From contig JADGAZ010000018.1 of the NCBI GenBank assembly GCA_015231755.1, positions 19,142 through 83,141 of the forward strand: a DNA stretch of 64,000 nt, given 5' to 3'. The notes beneath the pieces are model-generated. The model made no database searches and was not told the DNA's origin. It saw nothing but the letters and a program-made list of their open reading frames with translations. The stretch is from Magnetococcales bacterium. GTDB lineage: Bacteria; Pseudomonadota; Magnetococcia; Magnetococcales; Magnetaquicoccaceae. The position numbers and the translations under genes were made by a program. This document shows, in pieces, positions 17,435 to 26,882 of this stretch; positions within the stretch are counted from its first letter, which is position 1; each line of letters opens with the position of its first letter.

Positions 17435-18278
17435 GCGGCACCACCTCCCCACCGGGAGGACAAGGCGGCGCAACCAGATAGGACGTACCATCCGCCCGCC
17501 AGCACTGTCTCAGGGTCTTGCCCACTCCGGGGGCGGTACGCTCCTGGACCACCGGAGGCGGCAGTGGCGTCGGTTTGGCTTCCCCCGCAGGTTTTTTGGG
17601 GGACTTTTGGCCATTCTGGGGATTTTTCCGGCCTTCCGGGGGCGGGGAATCCTGGTTGACCGGTTCCCGAACCGGCGCCACGGACCGGCTTCCGGCAGCC
17701 GCCTCGCTGCCGGACAAAGCGGGAATCAACAACTGACGCTTCTTGGGATCGATGCGCCACGCCCCGAGCAACTCCAATACCGGCGTACCGAGCAGTGGCA
17801 TGCCTTTGGCCGGGGTGACGGTGACCGCCACCTGCTTCAACTCCCGACTGCCGATGCGCAAACTGTCCAGTCGCGCCACGGCATGACGACCGCTGGAGCC
17901 ATCCGCCAACGTCGAAACCGCCATGCCCAACCAGTCTTCGGGCCGGATCAACCCCTGGACCGTCATCCGGTCGATGACATCCGTTGGCAAGGCCACCACA
18001 TTGGCCCCGGTATCGATCAAAAATTCCACGGTGATGCGGTTGTTGACCAGAACCGGAATCCAATACTGGCCATGGGATCCCTTGGCCAGCAGAGGAATCA
18101 CCTCATCCGGCGGAGGGGGATTCCGGTCCCGTTCCCCCGGAAGGCAGGCTTCGCCCCGAAAAATGGTCCGCCCCCGGGCATCGATGCAGTGACGCAGCGC
18201 CGACTCTCCCCACACCGATCCGGCCCCGATCATCAACAGCACCATCATCATCAGCCCGCCCAGCGCGCCGTGTCCCAT
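17412..18278 (-). CDS. Secreted retropepsin-like aspartic protease
   Basis: The protein has an N-terminal hydrophobic signal, a Cys-containing segment (RHCIDARGRTIFRGEACLPGE) resembling DUF4124, then a single-domain aspartic protease fold with the catalytic FLIDTGANVVALP and the late IGSRELKQVAVTVTP and LLGTPVLELLGAWRID motifs of clan AA (TIGR02281-like) enzymes. A Pro-rich linker leads to a second Cys-pair segment (RQCWRADGTSYLVAPPC) resembling the first. The start is uncertain: ATG 18278 follows a long G run, whereas a TTG at 18317 would overlap the upstream stop and add a basic residue. Retropepsin-like proteins act as dimers; the substrate is unknown. Confidence 0.78.
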   Translation of the reverse strand: MGHGALGGLMMMVLLMIGAGSVWGESALRHCIDARGRTIFRGEACLPGERDRNPPPPDEVIPLLAKGSHGQYWIPVLVNNRITVEFLIDTGANVVALPTDVIDRMTVQGLIRPEDWLGMAVSTLADGSSGRHAVARLDSLRIGSRELKQVAVTVTPAKGMPLLGTPVLELLGAWRIDPKKRQLLIPALSGSEAAAGSRSVAPVREPVNQDSPPPEGRKNPQNGQKSPKKPAGEAKPTPLPPPVVQERTAPGVGKTLRQCWRADGTSYLVAPPCPPGGEVVPLIGRSSG

Positions 18279-18313
18279 GCATCCCCCCCCCCGACAGTGT
18301 TCCCCATGAACGC

Positions 18314-19000
18314 TCAAACCTCTGGAGATCCTTCCCGGATCCCGACAATCGGCAACAACTCGGGCAATCGCTCCACCCAGTGGTCCGGGCTGGCTTCGGC
18401 CAGCGTCCGACGGTCGTGACAGCCGAAGGTGACCGCCGCGGTCCGCACCCGGGCATTGCGCCCCATTTCCAGATCGAACACCGTATCCCCGACCATCAAC
18501 GACCGGTTGGCCACCGCTCCGGTGGCGGCGAGAATCTGTTCGATCATGGAAGGATGGGGTTTGCTCGGGGCGTGATCCGACGTCATCAGCACCTCGAACA
18601 GGCCTTGCAAGCGCTGCTCCCGCAAGGTGCGCTCCAACCCCCGCAACGACTTGCCCGTGGCCACCGCCAGGGTGACCCCATGCTCCCGCAGACTCTCCAG
18701 GGTGGCCCGCGCCCCGGGAAACAAAGGGGTGGTCAACTCCCCTCCATCCGCCAGACGTTGATAATGGCGCTTGTAGGCCGTCACCGCGCGTTCGTGCAAC
18801 GCCGCATCCTGCTCAGGCAGCAGCACGCTCATGGCCTCGTGCAAGGAGAGTCCCACCACCTGGGCGATCCGCTCCCGGGGCAATCCCTCCCCCATTCCCA
18901 CCTCGACCAGCGCCAGATTGGCCGAGCGCACAATGCCATCCAGGCTGTCCACCAGGGTGCCGTCACAATCGAAGATGACCAGATCATACCGGGTGGACAT
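18314..19000 (-). CDS. HAD-superfamily phosphatase, phosphoglycolate phosphatase-like
   Basis: A 228-residue HAD hydrolase starting at ATG 19000 with a CGGAG site. Motif I is VIFDCDGTLVDS, motif II VAVATGKS, the Lys of motif III lies in SKPHPSMIEQ, and motif IV is MVGDTVFDLEMGRNA. The cap domain sits between motifs I and II, as in the Gph/pyrophosphatase PpaX group. Phosphoglycolate or another small phospho-monoester is the likely substrate. Its stop overlaps the possible TTG start of the downstream protease gene, and it follows the dehydrogenase gene by 43 bp. Confidence 0.85.
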   Translation of the reverse strand: MSTRYDLVIFDCDGTLVDSLDGIVRSANLALVEVGMGEGLPRERIAQVVGLSLHEAMSVLLPEQDAALHERAVTAYKRHYQRLADGGELTTPLFPGARATLESLREHGVTLAVATGKSLRGLERTLREQRLQGLFEVLMTSDHAPSKPHPSMIEQILAATGAVANRSLMVGDTVFDLEMGRNARVRTAAVTFGCHDRRTLAEASPDHWVERLPELLPIVGIREGSPEV

Positions 19001-19043
19001 GCACAAAACTCCGCATTCAGGAATAGGGTTCAGACAAAAACAA

Positions 19044-20033
19044 TCACGGTTGAATGACACACTTCAGCGTGCCTTTCTCCCGACTTTTCGTCAAGGCTCC
19101 CACGGCGTCATCCAGGGAAAAGACCCCCTCGATCATGGGTTCCACCGCCACCGATCCCCGTTCCAGCAGACGCAACGCCGCCGAAAAGGGACCACAACGC
19201 GACCCCAGCACCACAATCTCATCCACCACCAAAGAGGCCAGATCCATTGCCGTTGTGGCCAAATGGGTACTCTTCAACACCAGCCTTCCCCGGGAACGCA
19301 CCAGACTCCGCGCCAGAGTCAACCCTTCCGGAGTGCCGGAACACTCCACCACCAGATCGGCCCGCCATCCCGCGGCCAGCCGGGACTCCTCCCGCACCCC
19401 GAGGCCCCGCGCCTCCAGCCACGGACGGGGATGGCGCCCGATCAGGGTCAGCTCACAGCCGGTCAAGGCCAACACCTGAGCCACCAGCAGCCCCAGCTTG
19501 CCATCCCCCACCACCGCCACCCGGTCCGTGGGCCGCACATGGGTCTGTTGCACAATTTCCACCGCCGCCGCCAACGGTTCGGTGAACAGGGCCTGACAAT
19601 CCCCGATCCCCGCAGGCACGACGTGCAGATTGGCCAGGGGCAACACCACCCAGTCGGCGAACACCCCATCCCGATGACGAATCCCCACCACGGTACGGCT
19701 CAGACAATGGCCCGGGTTCCGATTCCGACACGAGGCGCAATGGCCGCAGGCCACGGTGATCTCCCCCACCACCCGGCGTCCCACCCATGCGGGGTCATCC
19801 GGAGCGGACACCACCCGACCGACCCATTCATGTCCCGGAATCCCGGAAAAATCCGCGTAGCCTCGCAAAAGCGCATGATCCGTGGCGCACACCCCGGCCA
19901 GCACCACCCGGATCAAGGCCTCGCCGGGTCCGGGAACCGGCACCGGTCGGGCCCGATCCAGCCAAACCCGTCCTTTCCCGAACACCACCGCCCGCATGAC
20001 GGACCCGGGAGCCTGCGGTACCGCATGCGTCAT
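19044..20033 (-). CDS. Zinc-dependent medium-chain dehydrogenase
   Basis: A 329-residue MDR-family oxidoreductase. The catalytic-zinc residues are at AGVCATDHALLRG and GHEWVGRV; the structural-zinc cysteines form CGHCASCRNRNPGHC; the NAD(P) loop is VAVVGDGKLGLLVAQ. The GDGKLG form of the nucleotide loop differs from the usual GxGxxG by one residue. The substrate is not readable; sorbitol- or threonine-dehydrogenase-like alcohols are typical. An AGAGAG site supports the ATG at 20033; a second ATG at 19997 begins exactly at the conserved MRAVVF. Confidence 0.85.
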   Translation of the reverse strand: MTHAVPQAPGSVMRAVVFGKGRVWLDRARPVPVPGPGEALIRVVLAGVCATDHALLRGYADFSGIPGHEWVGRVVSAPDDPAWVGRRVVGEITVACGHCASCRNRNPGHCLSRTVVGIRHRDGVFADWVVLPLANLHVVPAGIGDCQALFTEPLAAAVEIVQQTHVRPTDRVAVVGDGKLGLLVAQVLALTGCELTLIGRHPRPWLEARGLGVREESRLAAGWRADLVVECSGTPEGLTLARSLVRSRGRLVLKSTHLATTAMDLASLVVDEIVVLGSRCGPFSAALRLLERGSVAVEPMIEGVFSLDDAVGALTKSREKGTLKCVIQP

Positions 20034-20206
20034 GGCCGCGTACTCTCTGGCATCGTTGAAAAATTAATGGAAGTTTTCTCCAAAACCCGCCAACGGGGGG
20101 GGTGGCTTATGGAGTGGAAAAAGGCTAGAATGCGTCCCACCGGTTGACAAGGAACAATACGTGAAAGATCAGATTCTTCAATCAACGTCGAGGTAAACGT
20201 GGACGC

Positions 20207-20893
20207 ATGAACCCCTTGATGCCAAAAATCTCCCGCCGCCAAGCCATTCTGGGTCTGCTGGGCGGAACGGGACTGGGTCTGATCGGCCTCCGGGTCCACA
20301 GCGCCCTGACCGGGGCCCAATCCGACCCCACCTTGACCATGGACCAAGACCTGGTCGGTGTGATGCTGCCCTCCCCCCGGGAACTGCAACCGTTTACCCT
20401 GACCGATCAGGAAAATCGTCCGTTCGGCCCGGAACGACTGCTAAAAAAATGGACCTTTCTGTTTTTCGGCTATACCCACTGCCCGGATGTCTGTCCGGTC
20501 TCCATGGGCATTCTGGCCGAAGTCTACGCCCTGCTGGAAAAACAACCCGGAGGCTTGTCGGCGCTGCAAGGCATTTTCGTCTCCGTGGACACGGAACGCG
20601 ACACCACGGAACTGCTCAAAGCCTACGTGCCCTATTTCCATCCCGACTTTCTGGGAGTCACCGGCACGCCGGAGGCGATCCGCGCCTTTGCCAAGCAGTT
20701 GGGAGCCTATTACCTGCTGCCCCCCAAATCGGACAACGGGGACGAGTCCCAATTGATCAGCCACTCCTCGGTTTTTTTCCTGCTGGGTCCCAAGGGACAA
20801 TTTGTCGCCCTGTTTCAGCCCCAGATGCACCAACCGGCCATCATCGCCGAGTTGTTCGTCAAAATTCGCAAACATTATGGAGAATCCGCATGA
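20207..20893 (+). CDS. SCO1/SenC-family copper chaperone
   Basis: A 228-residue thioredoxin-fold protein of the SCO family, which delivers copper to the CuA site of cytochrome oxidase or acts as a thiol reductase. A membrane anchor lies at residues 12-28, followed by the copper-binding CPDVC motif in FGYTHCPDVCPVSMG and the distal His in LISHSSVFFLLGPKG. All three copper ligands are present. The stop overlaps the start of the PCu(A)C gene (ATGA), a pairing seen widely for CuA assembly. No cytochrome oxidase gene lies in the window. Confidence 0.93.
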   Translation: MNPLMPKISRRQAILGLLGGTGLGLIGLRVHSALTGAQSDPTLTMDQDLVGVMLPSPRELQPFTLTDQENRPFGPERLLKKWTFLFFGYTHCPDVCPVSMGILAEVYALLEKQPGGLSALQGIFVSVDTERDTTELLKAYVPYFHPDFLGVTGTPEAIRAFAKQLGAYYLLPPKSDNGDESQLISHSSVFFLLGPKGQFVALFQPQMHQPAIIAELFVKIRKHYGESA

Positions 20894-21372
20894 AAGCCCT
20901 GAACACCCTATTGGCTTCATTAATGTTGGGAACCCTGCTGGGTGCCGCCCCGGTCCGGGCGGAAGAGGCCATCCACGTGATGGATCCTTGGGTACGGGCC
21001 GCCCCGCCGGTGGCGCAGACCCAGGCCGCCTACATGACCCTGCACAACGCCGGCACCAAAAGCAAAAGCCTGGTGGGGGCCAAAAGTCCCCTGTTTTCCA
21101 AGGTCGAACTGCACGAAACCGTACAGCGCGAAGGCAAAAGCCAGATGCAGGCCAAATCCACCGTTCCCATCGCACCGGGTGCCCAGGTCCAGTTGGCTCC
21201 GGGTGGCCTGCACATCATGCTGATCGGACCGCAAAAACCCCTGCAACCCAAAGATTGGGTTCCCATCACCCTGAAATTCGCCGACGGCACCGAATTGCCG
21301 GTCGCCGCGGAAGTCCGGGAAGCGGTCGGCGGCAACAAATCCCAAGAAAACCACGAACATCACAATCACTGA
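20890..21372 (+). CDS. Periplasmic PCu(A)C copper chaperone
   Basis: A 160-residue protein with a cleavable signal peptide (ending PVRAEE). The family copper site H(M)x10Mx21HxM is represented by the His in VELHETV, the Met in KSQMQ and the C-terminal GGLHIMLIG. The protein ends in a His-rich tail (ENHEHHNH) that could bind extra metal. PCu(A)C supplies Cu(I) to SCO or directly to CuA; coupling to the SCO gene by a 4-bp overlap fits this role. Confidence 0.93.
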   Translation: MKALNTLLASLMLGTLLGAAPVRAEEAIHVMDPWVRAAPPVAQTQAAYMTLHNAGTKSKSLVGAKSPLFSKVELHETVQREGKSQMQAKSTVPIAPGAQVQLAPGGLHIMLIGPQKPLQPKDWVPITLKFADGTELPVAAEVREAVGGNKSQENHEHHNH

Positions 21373-21404
21373 GGGTTCCTCGGCACACCGCCCTTGAAGA
21401 ACCC

Positions 21405-24400
21405 ATGAAACGCCTGACGTCAGGAACCGAATCAAACATGGACATGGCTTTGAATTGCCTGCGAACGAATCGAGTCATCACGCTGTGGCGGAGTCTCGCG
21501 GTTCTGCTCACCTTGACGGGATGGTTGCTGCTGATTCCAGGCGCGGTCATCGCCGGGGAAGACGATCCCAATCCTCCCCCGGAAGAAGGGGCCCAGTTCG
21601 AGCCCGAAGCCCCGACCACGCCCACTGGAGCCGGACCGGTGGGCGGCATGAGACGGGAGACGGATCTGTTCAAACAGCTCAATTCCATACGAGACCTCCA
21701 GCAGGCGACCCCCGGCGCCCAGTTGGATCAGATGCGCACCCAGGACAGCAAAAGGCAACCGGTCCCCGCAGGGGGAGCCAACCGGGGAGTCTCCCTGCTG
21801 GAAGCCGACTATTCCCTGCGGGCCAAAAACACCCTGTCCCAATTCGGTTACAACATGTTCCGCCAACCCAAGGACCGCACGTCGCCGGTGGTGGGATCGG
21901 CCCCGGACTCCTACATCCTGGGCGTGGGGGATGAACTGGTCATCACCTTTCGTGGACGCAACGAAAAAAACACCACGGCGCGGGTGGACATGGAAGGCCG
22001 CATCATGGTGCCATTCCTGTCCGATCCCATCACCGCCATGGGACGCCCCTTCGGGGAATTGCGCGATGAACTGCGGGAAAAGGTGCGCACCACCCAAGTC
22101 GGCACCGAGGTGTTTGTCTCCATCGGCTCGTTTCGTTTCTTCTCGGTCTATGTCATGGGTGAAGTGACCATGCCCGGCATGCATCGGGTAACGGGTCTGT
22201 CCACCCTGCTGGATGCCTTGAGCATCGCGGGGGGGGTGCGCAAGACCGGTTCCCTGCGCTCCGTGCAACTGCATCGCAACGGTCAAGTGCAACTGGTGGA
22301 TCTGTACGCGCTGCTGGACAAGGAAGGAACCGGCAAGGATCCCACCTTGAGCGTGGGGGATCGGATCGTGGTGCCGCCCATCGGTGCGGTCATCGGAATT
22401 TCCGGTCTGGTCAAACGCCCAGGCATCTACGAGTTGCCCCACAAACAAGACGCCCTTTCCTTGAACGCTCTGCTGGAAATGGCCGGCGGCACGGTCTCGC
22501 CCCAGGGCAACCGCTTCTCCCTGCTCAAGCCGGATGCCCGGGACCGGGAATCCCTGGTGGAACTCAACACCACCAAAAAAGCCACCATCAGCAATGGCAA
22601 TATCGTGCTGGTAGAGTCGAAACTGGGACCGACCCTGATGGGGGAAGTGGCCCTGGAAGGACACGTCAGCCGGGCCCACACCCGCTCGATGCACACAGCT
22701 CCCACGGTGCGCACCCTGCTCACCGATCCCGAACTGCTGCTGCCAGACCCCTATCTGCCCTTTGGCGTCATCTATCGCACCGATCCCAAAAGCCGCAGCC
22801 GCACCTTTGTTCCCATCGATCTGGGATTGATCGTCGCCCGGGAAGAGCTGGATCAGCCCCTGACCAATCACGACATTCTGATCATCTTGAGTCAGGAGGA
22901 TATACGTTTCCTGTCGTCGGAACAGGTAGCGACCGTACTGAAAAACAAAACCGCCAAAAATCAATGTATCGCCCTGACCCGACTGGAATCCATCGCCGCC
23001 TCGTCGGATCCCTTGCGCTTTGCCAATCTTTACCAATTCAAGGAGATGGGAGCCATTACCGGCAAAGGCAGCAGCGATTCCAAACAGCCGGCCCAGGAGT
23101 CCGCCGAATCCTTGCGGCTCACCACCGCCACCCAGTTGCAGGAAAATCCGGACACCCCCTTCACCGGTCTGGCCGATCTGAAAACCGCGCCCCGACTCAA
23201 AGCGGCGGTGCCGGTCGCAGCGCCCACGGGCCGGGAGGCTCCGATCCCTTCCCCCTGTCCCGAGATCTTCAACAAATACCCGGATCTGCTGCCTTTGTTG
23301 CTGGACAACTCCGTACTCATCGAAGGCAACCAAGACCATCCCAACCTGTTTCCGGTACTGCCGGGAGCCCGCATGGCGGATCTGCTCTCCATGGCCAAAG
23401 GGGTGGTGGGCACCACCCGGTTCGACAAAAGTCTCAACTTGAAATTCCAAATCGACCGCAAACGGGGTTCGGAAGAGTCCACCCGACGCATCATCGAACT
23501 GCCCGCCCAGGATCAATCCTCCTTTGCCTTGCAGCCCGGGGATGTCTTGAGTTTCAAGATCGGCCAGGTGCGCATGACCGGTCACGTCACCCGGGAACAA
23601 CAACGCCCGTTGCAGTCGGTGCCCACAGCCCGTCACTTCCTGCTGGACACCGACATCTTGAAACCGGATCCCTATCTGCTGTTCTCCGTGGTGCGCCGGG
23701 TCGATCCCGTCAGCCACAATCTGAAGCTGGCCTCCATCAACATGGAGACGGTTATCCAAGGGGATAAAAACAACGATTTCAAACTGATGGACATGGATGA
23801 ACTGATCATTCTGTCGGCCCAGGATGTCCATTTTCTCTCCAGTCCCCTGGTGCAAGGGGTACTGCTGGGCAAAAAACCCGCCCTGGATTGCAAATCCCTG
23901 AACCATTTGGGCGAACTGATGGCCTCTTCCGATGCCTTCCGTTTCTCCAGTGCCATCAATCTCTCCATCACCGAATTCGAACAGAACAAAGGCACGGCGA
24001 AAAAGGGCACGGACAAAACCGCCACCATGCTGACAACCGACTTGGTCGCCACCGACAAACGCGACTGTCCCGCCATCTTCGAGCGTTACCCGGAGATCCT
24101 GCCCTTCGCGCTGGAGAACGCCACCATCCTGACCGGCGAAATACGCACCCCCGGTGTGTTTCCGGTGCTTGCCGGCACCAGACTCTCCTCCCTGGTGCAA
24201 TCCGGAGGCGGGATGACCAATCGGGCCGACATGAAACAGGTGGAACTCTCCCGCTCCCATGTCCACGCCGACAAGGGGGCCAACACCACCCGGACCATCC
24301 TGGATTTCACCGCCAAGTCCCTCGACACCCTGGAACTGGCTCCGGGAGATGTGCTGCGCTTCAATCCGATCTTCTCCGATCGGGAGATCGGTTATGTGCG

Positions 24401-25130
24401 TCTGGAAGGAGAGTTCATCCGTTCCGGTCTGTACGACATCCGCCGCAACGACAAACTGTCGGATATCATCAACCGGGCCGGAGGGATCACGATACACGCC
24501 TATCCCTATGGGGCGATCTTCACCCGCACCGCCATTCAAAAAATCCAAAAGGAGAGCTTCGAGCGGGTGGCCCGGGAGCTGGAAATGGGCGTGGCCGGCT
24601 TGATGACCTCCAGTCGTGAAAAAGGGGATACAGGCGTGATCATGGAAAGCGCCCGGGGCATCATCTCCTCCTTGCGCTCCGTGGAACCCCTGGGACGCAT
24701 GGTGGTGGAGGCGGATCCCAAAAAACTCCAGATCAACCCGGAACTCGACATCTATCTGGAGGCCGGAGACCGCCTCTTCATGCCCAAGCGGCCCAGCGAA
24801 ATTTCAGTGACTGGCGCGGTGCTCAATCCCGGATCGTTCCTGTTCGTGCAAAACCACTCCCCCACGGACTACATCAAGTGGGCCGGCGGATTCAAGGACA
24901 ACGCGAGCAAGGGGGATACCTTCCTGGTGTTGCCGGATGGCAAAGCCCAGGCGTTGTGGAGTCTGGCCAACTGGTGGGATCAACAAGGAGCCGGTCTGGT
25001 TCCAGGGAGCACGATTGTCGTGCCCCTGGATCCAAAACCGTTTGAAATCATGGGATCCGTCAAGGATGTGACCCAGATCCTGAGTCAATGGGCCATCACC
25101 ATCGCCTCCTTGTCGGTGTTGAGCAAGTAG
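21405..25130 (+). CDS. Giant multi-SLBB polysaccharide-export (Wza-type) protein
   Basis: A 1241-residue secreted protein, three times the size of Wza. After a signal sequence (hydrophobic run about residues 32-50) and a variable linker it has the Poly_export domain (YILGVGDELVITFRGRN, then MEGRIMVPF) near residue 170, then a series of SLBB-type soluble ligand-binding beta-grasp repeats (VYVMGEVTMPGMHRVT; ISGLVKRPGIYEL; MGEVALEGHVSRA; MTGHVTREQQRP; GYVRLEGEFIRSGLYDI; SVTGAVLNPGSFLF). The middle contains an internal duplication (see findings). There is no lipobox. Such proteins form periplasmic/outer-membrane conduits for exopolysaccharide. No polymerase or kinase gene adjoins it. The ATG at 21405 is supported by GAAGA; an in-frame ATG 33 bp later is possible. 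Confidence 0.88.
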   Translation: MKRLTSGTESNMDMALNCLRTNRVITLWRSLAVLLTLTGWLLLIPGAVIAGEDDPNPPPEEGAQFEPEAPTTPTGAGPVGGMRRETDLFKQLNSIRDLQQATPGAQLDQMRTQDSKRQPVPAGGANRGVSLLEADYSLRAKNTLSQFGYNMFRQPKDRTSPVVGSAPDSYILGVGDELVITFRGRNEKNTTARVDMEGRIMVPFLSDPITAMGRPFGELRDELREKVRTTQVGTEVFVSIGSFRFFSVYVMGEVTMPGMHRVTGLSTLLDALSIAGGVRKTGSLRSVQLHRNGQVQLVDLYALLDKEGTGKDPTLSVGDRIVVPPIGAVIGISGLVKRPGIYELPHKQDALSLNALLEMAGGTVSPQGNRFSLLKPDARDRESLVELNTTKKATISNGNIVLVESKLGPTLMGEVALEGHVSRAHTRSMHTAPTVRTLLTDPELLLPDPYLPFGVIYRTDPKSRSRTFVPIDLGLIVAREELDQPLTNHDILIILSQEDIRFLSSEQVATVLKNKTAKNQCIALTRLESIAASSDPLRFANLYQFKEMGAITGKGSSDSKQPAQESAESLRLTTATQLQENPDTPFTGLADLKTAPRLKAAVPVAAPTGREAPIPSPCPEIFNKYPDLLPLLLDNSVLIEGNQDHPNLFPVLPGARMADLLSMAKGVVGTTRFDKSLNLKFQIDRKRGSEESTRRIIELPAQDQSSFALQPGDVLSFKIGQVRMTGHVTREQQRPLQSVPTARHFLLDTDILKPDPYLLFSVVRRVDPVSHNLKLASINMETVIQGDKNNDFKLMDMDELIILSAQDVHFLSSPLVQGVLLGKKPALDCKSLNHLGELMASSDAFRFSSAINLSITEFEQNKGTAKKGTDKTATMLTTDLVATDKRDCPAIFERYPEILPFALENATILTGEIRTPGVFPVLAGTRLSSLVQSGGGMTNRADMKQVELSRSHVHADKGANTTRTILDFTAKSLDTLELAPGDVLRFNPIFSDREIGYVRLEGEFIRSGLYDIRRNDKLSDIINRAGGITIHAYPYGAIFTRTAIQKIQKESFERVARELEMGVAGLMTSSREKGDTGVIMESARGIISSLRSVEPLGRMVVEADPKKLQINPELDIYLEAGDRLFMPKRPSEISVTGAVLNPGSFLFVQNHSPTDYIKWAGGFKDNASKGDTFLVLPDGKAQALWSLANWWDQQGAGLVPGSTIVVPLDPKPFEIMGSVKDVTQILSQWAITIASLSVLSK

Positions 25131-25135
25131 GATCG

Positions 25136-25157
25136 CCCTGCGGAAAAACCCGCAGGG
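25136..25157. terminator. Hairpin between convergent genes
   Basis: CCCTGCGG and CCGCAGGG form a perfect 8-bp stem with a 6-nt A-rich loop, 5 bp after the SLBB gene stop and before the convergent CoA-binding gene. No T-tract follows on either strand, so terminator activity is likely but weak or Rho-assisted. Confidence 0.5.
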
Positions 25158-25175
25158 GGGACAGACGAAACGGGG

Positions 25176-25613
25176 TCAGACGGAACGAGCCGGCAACTGG
25201 TCCGCCAGACGCCGGTGTTCCACCATCAGGCAGCGGTCCTGAATGGCCACCAGACCACCCTGACGGGCAATGGCCAGGGCGTCGTCGTTGATGATGCCGC
25301 TTTGCAGCCACAGGCATCCGGCCTGGATCCCGACCGCCTCTTCGGCCAAAGGCGGGGTGTCCTCGGCGCGGCGGAACAGATCGACGATATCCACATGGAT
25401 CTCCTTGGGAATGGCGTCGAGGGAGGGATAACAGGGTTCGCCCAGAATCTCCTCGCCGGCGGGACGCACCGGAATGATCCGATATCCGGCCCGTTGCATG
25501 TACTCGGCCACACGGAAAGAGGCACGATCCGGTTTGGGAGAGAGACCCACCACGGCGATCACCCGGGCCTTGGCGAGCAAAGCGATCAGATCTTGGTCTT
25601 CGATGTCGGGCAT
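25176..25613 (-). CDS. CoA-binding domain protein (YccU type)
   Basis: A 145-residue single-domain Rossmann protein starting at ATG 25613 with GAGG upstream. It shows the CoA-binding pattern VIAVVGLSPKPDRASFRVAEYM, then GYRIIPVRPAGEEILGEPCYPSL and VDIVDLFRR, ending CLWLQSGIINDDALAIA. This family resembles the CoA-binding domain of succinyl-CoA synthetase but lacks a catalytic domain; the physiological role is not established. It lies 34 bp downstream of the CBS protein gene, so the two probably form one transcript. Confidence 0.9.
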   Translation of the reverse strand: MPDIEDQDLIALLAKARVIAVVGLSPKPDRASFRVAEYMQRAGYRIIPVRPAGEEILGEPCYPSLDAIPKEIHVDIVDLFRRAEDTPPLAEEAVGIQAGCLWLQSGIINDDALAIARQGGLVAIQDRCLMVEHRRLADQLPARSV

Positions 25614-25647
25614 GATTTGTTTTTCCTCGTGTTGAATGGTATGGTTT

Positions 25648-26778
25648 CTAGTGGCAGGAATCGCGACCGTTCTCGGGAGTGGCCATGGCCCAGAAAATCC
25701 GGTCCTCACCCGCCGGGGTGTGGACCAGCTTGAAACGGCAGGAAAGGCACACCCCACTGCCCGAACCGGTACGCAAGGGAAGATTGATCTGATTGATATG
25801 GCCGCTGTTGACCAACAACGTGGCGATGGCCCCCCAAACCATCGGATCCTGGGCCAACTCGGACACCGAACGTCCCACCCATGCGGCGGGATCGATCTCC
25901 ATCACCTTGGCCCCTTTCTCGTTGACGGCCAGGATGCGGTGATCCCCGTGCGGCTCGAACCAAAGGGCCGGTTCGGCGATGTCTTCGGGGTTGAGGATCG
26001 CCTGACGGGAACGGGTGGAATGGGCCACCTGACGCAACAGATCGGTCTGGGTCAACAGCCCCACCAGACGCCCCTCGGCGGTGACCACGGGCATGCGCCG
26101 ATGGCCGGTACGGGTGAACAGATCCAGGGCGTACAGCAGATCCCGTTCCGGTTCGATGCTGGCCAGCCGGGCATGGGCCAAAGAAGCGGCCAGACTGTCG
26201 GGATTCCATTCGGGGCTGATGCGGAAACGAAGAATATCCCCTTCCGTAATCATGCCCAGAAACCGATCCCCTTCCCGCACCAGGACGCAGCCCCGATGGC
26301 GCTGGGCGATCTGGCGGGCGATCTCCCAGAAGGCCACATCGGGAGTGACCGCCGGCAGATCCGAAGCGATCATGTCGGCGACCCGGTAGTGGGCCAACAG
26401 ATTGGAACGGGGAAAAGCCCGCAGGATCTGTTTCTCGGTAATGCCTCCGGAGAGCATTTCGTCTTCGTTGAGCACCGGAAAACGACGAAACCGTCGCCGG
26501 TAATAGATCTGAATGAGTTCCTGACACAAGGTGGTTTCGTGTACAATCTGGGGAAGCGAAACCGACAGATCCCCCACCCGGGCGGTTTCCGGCTGGATCC
26601 CATGAATCATCCACTTGACACAGTCGTACTCGGTGATCAACCCGGTGATGTTCATGTTTTCCAGCACCACGGCGAATCCCGCAGCCTCCCGGGTCATGCG
26701 ACGGATCGCTTCGAGCAGGGTCGTGTGGGGTGAGATGGTGACGACATTGGGAAACATGCAGTCGCGGACGAATTTCAT
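25648..26778 (-). CDS. Four-CBS-domain protein with PAS-like C terminus
   Basis: A 376-residue protein starting at ATG 26778 (CGAGG 7 bp upstream). The first 270 residues are four CBS motifs arranged as two pairs (VVTISPHTTLLEAIRRM; FPVLNEDEMLSGGITEKQIL; GCVLVREGDRFLGMITEGDIL; MPVVTAEGRLVGLLTQTDLL). The last 100 residues (from about HGDHRILAVNEKGAKVMEID) look like a PAS domain. No catalytic motif is present. It is likely a sensory adaptor that binds adenine nucleotides through the CBS pairs. The gene diverges from kdsD, whose product also carries a CBS pair. Confidence 0.85.
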   Translation of the reverse strand: MKFVRDCMFPNVVTISPHTTLLEAIRRMTREAAGFAVVLENMNITGLITEYDCVKWMIHGIQPETARVGDLSVSLPQIVHETTLCQELIQIYYRRRFRRFPVLNEDEMLSGGITEKQILRAFPRSNLLAHYRVADMIASDLPAVTPDVAFWEIARQIAQRHRGCVLVREGDRFLGMITEGDILRFRISPEWNPDSLAASLAHARLASIEPERDLLYALDLFTRTGHRRMPVVTAEGRLVGLLTQTDLLRQVAHSTRSRQAILNPEDIAEPALWFEPHGDHRILAVNEKGAKVMEIDPAAWVGRSVSELAQDPMVWGAIATLLVNSGHINQINLPLRTGSGSGVCLSCRFKLVHTPAGEDRIFWAMATPENGRDSCH

Positions 26779-26882
26779 AAGTGACCTCGGAATCGTGGGG
26801 TAGTGCTCGATGGCATCGATGGCCTTCAATGGACCGGATGATATTATGCTCAATGAAACGGTGACTTGTCGCGGTTTTTTTG

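Noticed and set aside
21432..24548. Very long minus-strand open frame (about 1038 codons)
   Set aside because: It is antisense to the SLBB gene; its Gly/His/Gln-rich product is typical of the mirror frame of GC-rich coding DNA.
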